Assembly: GCA_002729015.1 (NCBI GenBank)
Contig: PBVO01000131.1
Span: forward strand, 19,351-28,988
DNA length: 9,638 nt
Direction of reading: 5' to 3'
Source of the DNA: Candidatus Poribacteria bacterium
GTDB taxonomy: Bacteria; Poribacteria; WGA-4E; UBA9662
Shown: piece by piece, positions 5,828-9,638 of the stretch
How the letters are laid out: the number at the start of each line of letters is the position of its first letter
Position numbering within the stretch: position 1 is the stretch's first letter
Position numbers and translations under genes: made by a program
The notes under the pieces: generated by a model
Seen by the model: the letters and a program-made list of their open reading frames with translations, nothing else
Told to the model about the DNA's origin: nothing
Databases searched by the model: none

Positions 5828-5840
5828 CTTAGAACCTAAG
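5828..5840 (+). repeat. Small hairpin directly before the alr start
   Basis: CTTAG pairs with CTAAG around the loop AAC and ends immediately before the ATG at 5841, where a ribosome binding site would be. It is only five pairs and could be chance. Confidence 0.3.
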
Positions 5841-6953
5841 ATGACATGGGCCGAAGTCGATCTGACATTGGTTCGACAGAATGCCTTAGCTATTAAGTCA
5901 TATGTCGATGATCGAAAGCTGATAGCTGTCATCAAGTCAGATGCTTACGGTCACGGATTAGTTCCGGTAGCTCGAGCATTAAGGCCGGTTGCAGACATCT
6001 TAGCAGTCGCGACTGTTAACGAAGCAGTCGAGTTACGTAATAACCAGATTGAAGCCCCGATTATGATTTTGTACAGTAGCTTGCCACAGGATGTGTCAGC
6101 TATTATCGAACATGATCTGCAGCCGACTGTATCTGACCCTGAATTTTGCAAAAATTTATTTCAATTGGCCGTTGAAAAGCGTCAGATCGTTCGTACCCAT
6201 GTTAATATTGACACCGGTATGAACCGAGATGGTGTCTGGCATCAGAAAGCAACTTCTTTTATTGATTGGTTATCGTCTTTACCGCAGATTGAAGTAGCGA
6301 GTATCTTCACTCATTTTGCCACTACTGACGTTAACAAATCGTCCCGGATGCACAAACAGCTGGACCGCTTTAAGATTGTGGTGTCTGAATTACGCCAACA
6401 GAATATTCTTCCTCCGACAGTACATGTGGCTAGTACCGCAGCACTATTATCGCCTTTTTCGACTGTTGAAACCGATTTCAATGCAGTTCGAGTTGGTCTT
6501 GGGCTTTATGGAGTTTTACCCGTAATGACGAAACAGATGCCATTTCCATTGTCCCCAGCTCTGACTTGGAAGGCCTCTGTTATTTCAGTTCGGAATGTTA
6601 AGGCTGGTGAATCAGTGAGCTACGGAAGTGATTACAAAGCTAATATCGACCAAAAGCTTGCTACATTAAGGGTCGGTTATGGAGATGGCTACCCAAGGCA
6701 ATTATCAAACAATGGACAGATTATGATCAAAAATAAACTTTATCCGATTGTTGGTCAGGTTTGTATGGACGTCACTATCTGTTCTTTGGATTCGTATAAC
6801 ACGGTTTCAGTAGGAGATACTGCTATTTTAATTGGTCAGGGGATGGAGACTAACTTGCCAGTTAATCAGCTTGCTAATCATGCAGGCACTATTTCCTATG
6901 AGATTTTGTCTCAGATTAACAAGCGAGTACCACGACTATATAACACCAGTTGA
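5841..6953 (+). CDS. alr: Alanine racemase
   Basis: The 370-residue product has normal family length and all main features of the PLP-dependent alanine racemase, which interconverts L- and D-alanine for peptidoglycan in the cytoplasm. The PLP lysine is Lys32 in AVIKSDAYGHG. The second catalytic base is Tyr261 in SVSYGSDY. Arg129 (DTGMNRDG) and Arg217 (RVGLGLYG) are conserved family positions, and LRVGYGDGYPR (276-286) and GQVCMD (305-310) mark the C-terminal beta-barrel domain. The ATG follows the moeB stop by 27 bases, so both genes likely share the promoter at 4575. There is no Shine-Dalgarno sequence; instead a small hairpin (CTTAG-AAC-CTAAG, 5828-5840) abuts the ATG. Translation may be coupled to moeB. 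The gene stays in the same frame as moeB, with no stop between the moeB TGA and the ATG. Confidence 0.95.
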   Translation: MTWAEVDLTLVRQNALAIKSYVDDRKLIAVIKSDAYGHGLVPVARALRPVADILAVATVNEAVELRNNQIEAPIMILYSSLPQDVSAIIEHDLQPTVSDPEFCKNLFQLAVEKRQIVRTHVNIDTGMNRDGVWHQKATSFIDWLSSLPQIEVASIFTHFATTDVNKSSRMHKQLDRFKIVVSELRQQNILPPTVHVASTAALLSPFSTVETDFNAVRVGLGLYGVLPVMTKQMPFPLSPALTWKASVISVRNVKAGESVSYGSDYKANIDQKLATLRVGYGDGYPRQLSNNGQIMIKNKLYPIVGQVCMDVTICSLDSYNTVSVGDTAILIGQGMETNLPVNQLANHAGTISYEILSQINKRVPRLYNTS

Positions 6954-7096
6954 AACAATCAAGTCTATGAAAAACAATCTTGATTCATCTAGTTTACTGG
7001 CTGTTAGGCGACTTTTTACTTTAGTTGGTTGGTCTATGTAGGCATGACTAGTTTTATCCCTTCGTTTCGTGTAACTAAAGCCAATATTTGTGTCTA

Positions 7097-8098
7097 ATGA
7101 TGAGAAAACTAGTTGAGCTGATATTTGTCTGGGTGTGGCCCGTTTTTTGTTTTTGGACCCCATTATTTGCCACCGAGCTGGATAACCTGATTAATTGTCT
7201 GGAGTCAGTACCATCAGCAGAGACCAGTGTTTATCAGTTGCGGGACAATCAGGGCCGATCGATGGACTGCCTGAAAGTTTGGCCAATGAATCATGGTGAA
7301 TATCTGGCTATTTATCACTCTTTCAAAGAAGGGGTCTTTAGTGTTCGGTTGGCCAAGTCTAAAAACCTACTCGATTGGCAATTTCTGGTCTTCCTGGATG
7401 AGCACGCATCGCAACCCAACATTTGGCAATCAGCAAATGGATCCTTCATTGCCGCTTATGAAAAAGATGCTCCTAATTCTTGCTGGATCAGACTGCGATT
7501 TTATCCAGATTTTGCGCATCTGATCCAGGCTGAGTTTTCAGCGGAATATGATATTGAACGTACTTTGGCCCCGACAGCAGAGGGAACACCTAGTTTTGAA
7601 TCAGTTACGTTGATTGATAACCAAATTGACCAATCGGAAATTCACCTGAGATTTCACTATTATAAACGAGCTGAAGTTGATCGACTTGCAGAAGGCCGAC
7701 TAACTAATTTTCGCCAATGGGAATCGAAACCACTCGATCAAATTAATCGCCAGATTAGAAAACAGGGGTCGAGTGGAAATTTCGGCGATCGAGATAAATT
7801 TAATTGGAAAGGGAAACTTTACTATCTACAGGAAGTACAAAAAACAGCAGGTGATTGGACTTCTTGGCAGATTTTTTTGTGTGATTCAGGTGGAATGCCC
7901 AGTAGAAAATTATCTATACAAAGTCATCATGGGTCGGTTTCTTATTCTAACCCAAATATAAGTTGGGTTAGCAACGTAGAAGGTGAAAACAAATTAGTTG
8001 TTACACTTTTTTTGCCTTCTGAAGGGAATTCACCGAAGGAATCCGGTCAACTGTTATATGTGCTAGACCCATCCAAGTGCTCTAAAGCAACCCCTTAA
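7097..8098 (+). CDS. Secreted beta-propeller-like protein, function unknown
   Basis: From the ATG at 7097 (another ATG follows at 7100, and an in-frame TTG precedes at 7088) the product is about 333 residues. It begins with a hydrophobic signal peptide (MMRKLVELIFVWVWPVFCFW..., cleavage likely after FA near residue 25), so it is exported. The mature part is rich in aromatic beta-strand patterns. It carries the blade-like motif SKNLLDW (88-94) and a similar LTNFRQW (202-208), as seen in five-bladed propellers of glycoside hydrolase clans such as GH43 or GH32. NFGDRDKF (228-235) and the repeated Trp-rich strands fit that fold. I cannot identify catalytic acids with confidence, so enzyme activity is not claimed. 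It lies 143 bases after alr with no clear promoter or ribosome binding site, and its last 17 bases overlap the convergent short-chain dehydrogenase gene. Confidence 0.7.
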   Translation: MMRKLVELIFVWVWPVFCFWTPLFATELDNLINCLESVPSAETSVYQLRDNQGRSMDCLKVWPMNHGEYLAIYHSFKEGVFSVRLAKSKNLLDWQFLVFLDEHASQPNIWQSANGSFIAAYEKDAPNSCWIRLRFYPDFAHLIQAEFSAEYDIERTLAPTAEGTPSFESVTLIDNQIDQSEIHLRFHYYKRAEVDRLAEGRLTNFRQWESKPLDQINRQIRKQGSSGNFGDRDKFNWKGKLYYLQEVQKTAGDWTSWQIFLCDSGGMPSRKLSIQSHHGSVSYSNPNISWVSNVEGENKLVVTLFLPSEGNSPKESGQLLYVLDPSKCSKATP

Positions 8099-8873
8099 CC
8101 ATCCCCCCATCAACTTGGATTGTGGCACCAGTTATATAGCTAGCTCGAACAGAAGCTAAAAAGACAACTAAGTTAGCAAACTCCTCTGGGTCGCCGATTC
8201 GGCCAAGTGGTATTTCTTCAGTCATATTTTGAATAGCTTCATCAAAACTAATATTACCTTCTTTAGCTCTGATCGTAGCCAGTTGCTGAATTCGATCAGT
8301 GAAGATAATGCCTGGGCAAACATTGTTGACCAGTATATTGTCACCTGCCAACTCTGTAGCTAGCGTTTTAGCAAAACCGATCACGCCTGCTCGGGCTGTA
8401 TTGGACAGCATTAACCCACCAATAGGTTGTTTGACTGAGACTGAGGTAAGGTTGATAATGCGCCCTCCACCTCTACTTCGCATACTTGGGACAACTGCTC
8501 GAGTCATGTTGATCGTACTCATTAAGTTGAGATCAATGGCGGATTGGTAATCAGCTGAATCAAGATCGTCAAATCCACCGGCTTTAGGTCCGCCAGAGTT
8601 GTTAATCAAAATATCTATTCCACCAAAACGTTCTACTGCAATTTCAACTAGATTATCGACTTCCTTTGGATTGCTAACGTCAGCTACCACTGACATTACT
8701 TCGCCACCAGTCTCATTTTGTATAACTTGTCTGGTTTGAATTAGATCTTCTTCATGCCTGGCGCAAATAACAACAAAAGATCCTTCTCTGGATAAACCGA
8801 GTGAGATCGATTTTCCAAGCCCCTTACTAGAAGCACAAACGATCGCAACTTTTTCTGACAAACCTAAATCCAT
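8082..8873 (-). CDS. Short-chain dehydrogenase/reductase with altered YxxxK motif
   Basis: The 263-residue product is a classical-length SDR, commonly annotated as 3-oxoacyl-ACP reductase-like. The cofactor loop is ASSKGLG (14-20), followed by ARH (38-40), ADVSNP (64-69), NNSGG (91-95) and the catalytic Ser144 in NLTSVSV. The C-terminal IQVDGGM (252-258) and CPGIIFTDR (186-194) are standard SDR elements. At the place of the catalytic Tyr-xxx-Lys the sequence is Ser157-N-T-A-Arg161 (LMLSNTARAGV), so both key residues are replaced. I recall a subgroup of SDRs with L-S-N-x-x-R here, so this is probably not decay. The substrate is unknown. The ribosome binding site GGAAGGAG lies 7 bases before the ATG. 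The 3' end overlaps the propeller gene by 17 bases, tail to tail. Confidence 0.88.
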   Translation of the reverse strand: MDLGLSEKVAIVCASSKGLGKSISLGLSREGSFVVICARHEEDLIQTRQVIQNETGGEVMSVVADVSNPKEVDNLVEIAVERFGGIDILINNSGGPKAGGFDDLDSADYQSAIDLNLMSTINMTRAVVPSMRSRGGGRIINLTSVSVKQPIGGLMLSNTARAGVIGFAKTLATELAGDNILVNNVCPGIIFTDRIQQLATIRAKEGNISFDEAIQNMTEEIPLGRIGDPEEFANLVVFLASVRASYITGATIQVDGGMVKGLL

Positions 8874-8880
8874 CCTATGA

Positions 8881-8888
8881 CTCCTTCC
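8881..8888 (-). promoter_or_regulatory. Strong ribosome binding site of the SDR gene
   Basis: Read on the minus strand, GGAAGGAG precedes the ATG at 8873 by 7 bases. It fixes the start and is among the clearest Shine-Dalgarno sequences in the window. Confidence 0.8.
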
Positions 8889-8947
8889 GATTATTAATTG
8901 TTAAACTGACGAGTAAATTATTTAAGGCCTTTCCAAATCGAAACAGT

Positions 8948-8970
8948 AGAAAAATAAACTCTTATTTTCT
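8948..8970. repeat. AT-rich inverted repeat between the two leftward genes
   Basis: AGAAAAATAA and TTATTTTCT pair around a 4-base loop with one bulged A. It lies just after the stop of the D-2-hydroxyacid dehydrogenase gene (leftward). The stem is almost all A-T, so a terminator role is doubtful. Confidence 0.25.
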
Positions 8971-8987
8971 GACTATTGAATTTTAGC

Positions 8988-9638
8988 TTAAAACCATTGA
9001 GCTTTGTTGACTAAGTTTCGTAATGGCTCACCGGCAGCAAAACGACGCGCATTATCAAGTAATAATTCAAATTGACGGCTTGGTACATCTACAGCATCCT
9101 TAACTGCGATATGTGGTGTTAGAATGACATTTGGTAAATTCCAAAGCCGGTGGTCAGCGGGGAATGGTTCTACCTCGTAAACATCCAAAGCCGCACCAGC
9201 TATGTGACTATTCTCAATAGCTTGAGTCAAATCTTCTATTTGAGTGGTTGCTCCTCGCCCAATATTAACAAAGTAGGCCGTAGGTTTCATTTTTTTAAAC
9301 CTGCTCAGATTCCACATACCTTCTGTTTGAGGTGTATGCGGGACAGTGACAATCACAAAATCGGCTAACGGAATGAGTTGATCAAGAGATTCAGGTTGGT
9401 GTTTTTCAATTTTTTCTACTTGGTACTCCCAGCGGATGTCAACACCTAGAGTTCGCATGCCAAAAGCCTCACAAAGTCTCGCAGTTTCTTGGCCAATTCC
9501 ACCAACCCCAACAATCAAGGCTGTGGCATTTTTTAGATCGATGTATGGAGTTTTACGAGCATTCTGGTCCCAATACTTGTTTCTTTGAGCCTCTATATAA
9601 GAAGGTAAACCGCGCGCGAGTGCCAAAATATACATCAG
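8988..9638 (-). CDS. D-2-hydroxyacid dehydrogenase, C-terminal part
   Basis: About 216 residues are visible; the N-terminal third lies beyond the right edge, since the family is usually 310-330 residues and the frame stays open to the last base. The Met at 9635 is internal, within the typical ALARGLP helix. Counting from it, the NAD-binding loop is GVGGIG (43-48) with Asp66 after the second strand, which favours NAD over NADP. The catalytic triad is complete: Arg127 in NIGRG, Glu156 in YEVEPFP and His175 in LTPHIA. The enzyme interconverts a 2-keto acid and a D-2-hydroxy acid in the cytoplasm; the substrate (glyoxylate, hydroxypyruvate, phosphoglycerate-like) cannot be told. It is on the same strand as the SDR gene, 114 bases upstream, so the two may be co-transcribed. 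Confidence 0.9.
   Translation of the reverse strand: MMYILALARGLPSYIEAQRNKYWDQNARKTPYIDLKNATALIVGVGGIGQETARLCEAFGMRTLGVDIRWEYQVEKIEKHQPESLDQLIPLADFVIVTVPHTPQTEGMWNLSRFKKMKPTAYFVNIGRGATTQIEDLTQAIENSHIAGAALDVYEVEPFPADHRLWNLPNVILTPHIAVKDAVDVPSRQFELLLDNARRFAAGEPLRNLVNKAQWF

Noticed and set aside
6957..6985. Terminator after alr (AATCAAG / CTTGATT)
   Set aside because: The loop is 15 bases and no T-run follows; it may be chance.
1..9638. CRISPR array, insertion sequence, tRNA or rRNA
   Set aside because: No regularly spaced repeats, transposase motifs, cloverleaf or rRNA-like stretches were found on either strand by reading.

Overview
The window comes from a bacterial chromosome of modest GC content. 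Nothing in it fixes the phylum. The mix of enzymes (phytanoyl-CoA dioxygenase family, short-chain dehydrogenase, D-2-hydroxyacid dehydrogenase, secreted phosphatase, secreted propeller-like protein, MnmG) resembles uncultured, often marine, Gram-negative-type bacteria, but that placement is inference. TGA works as an ordinary stop here: the PhyH-family gene ends in two TGA codons in a row, and the racemase gene ends in TGA at the normal family length.

Layout. On the left, reading leftward, lie a PhyH-family oxygenase gene and the first 36 codons of mnmG. A 352-base divergent spacer holds promoter-like elements and nested inverted repeats. Next on the plus strand come a glycerol-1-phosphate dehydrogenase-like gene, a 405-base spacer, a secreted purple-acid-phosphatase-like gene with a C-terminal EF-hand loop, and a 679-base spacer with no clear gene. 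Then comes a plus-strand unit of a rhodanese-MoeB fusion and alr (alanine racemase), followed by a secreted beta-propeller-like gene. Its end overlaps tail-to-tail with a leftward short-chain dehydrogenase gene. Upstream of that gene is the C-terminal part of a leftward D-2-hydroxyacid dehydrogenase gene that runs off the window.

The main result is in the rhodanese-MoeB gene (4635-5813). A simple open-reading-frame reading breaks it at a TGA at 5553-5555, but the frame continues perfectly past that codon through the rest of the MoeB domain, including its second zinc CxxC pair. The TGA sits exactly where the family has its conserved Cys (the ThiF/MOCS3/Uba4 active-site Cys in the C-A-E-A-G-V-L-G motif). 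A GC-rich hairpin with G in the second loop position lies about 20 bases downstream, as bacterial SECIS elements do. The best reading is a selenoprotein: one 392-residue protein with a rhodanese Cys and a selenocysteine at the E1 active-site position. A nonsense mutation or sequencing error is the main alternative.

There is no CRISPR array, mobile element, tRNA or rRNA that I can see. Apart from the moeB-alr unit, the genes do not form an obvious single pathway.
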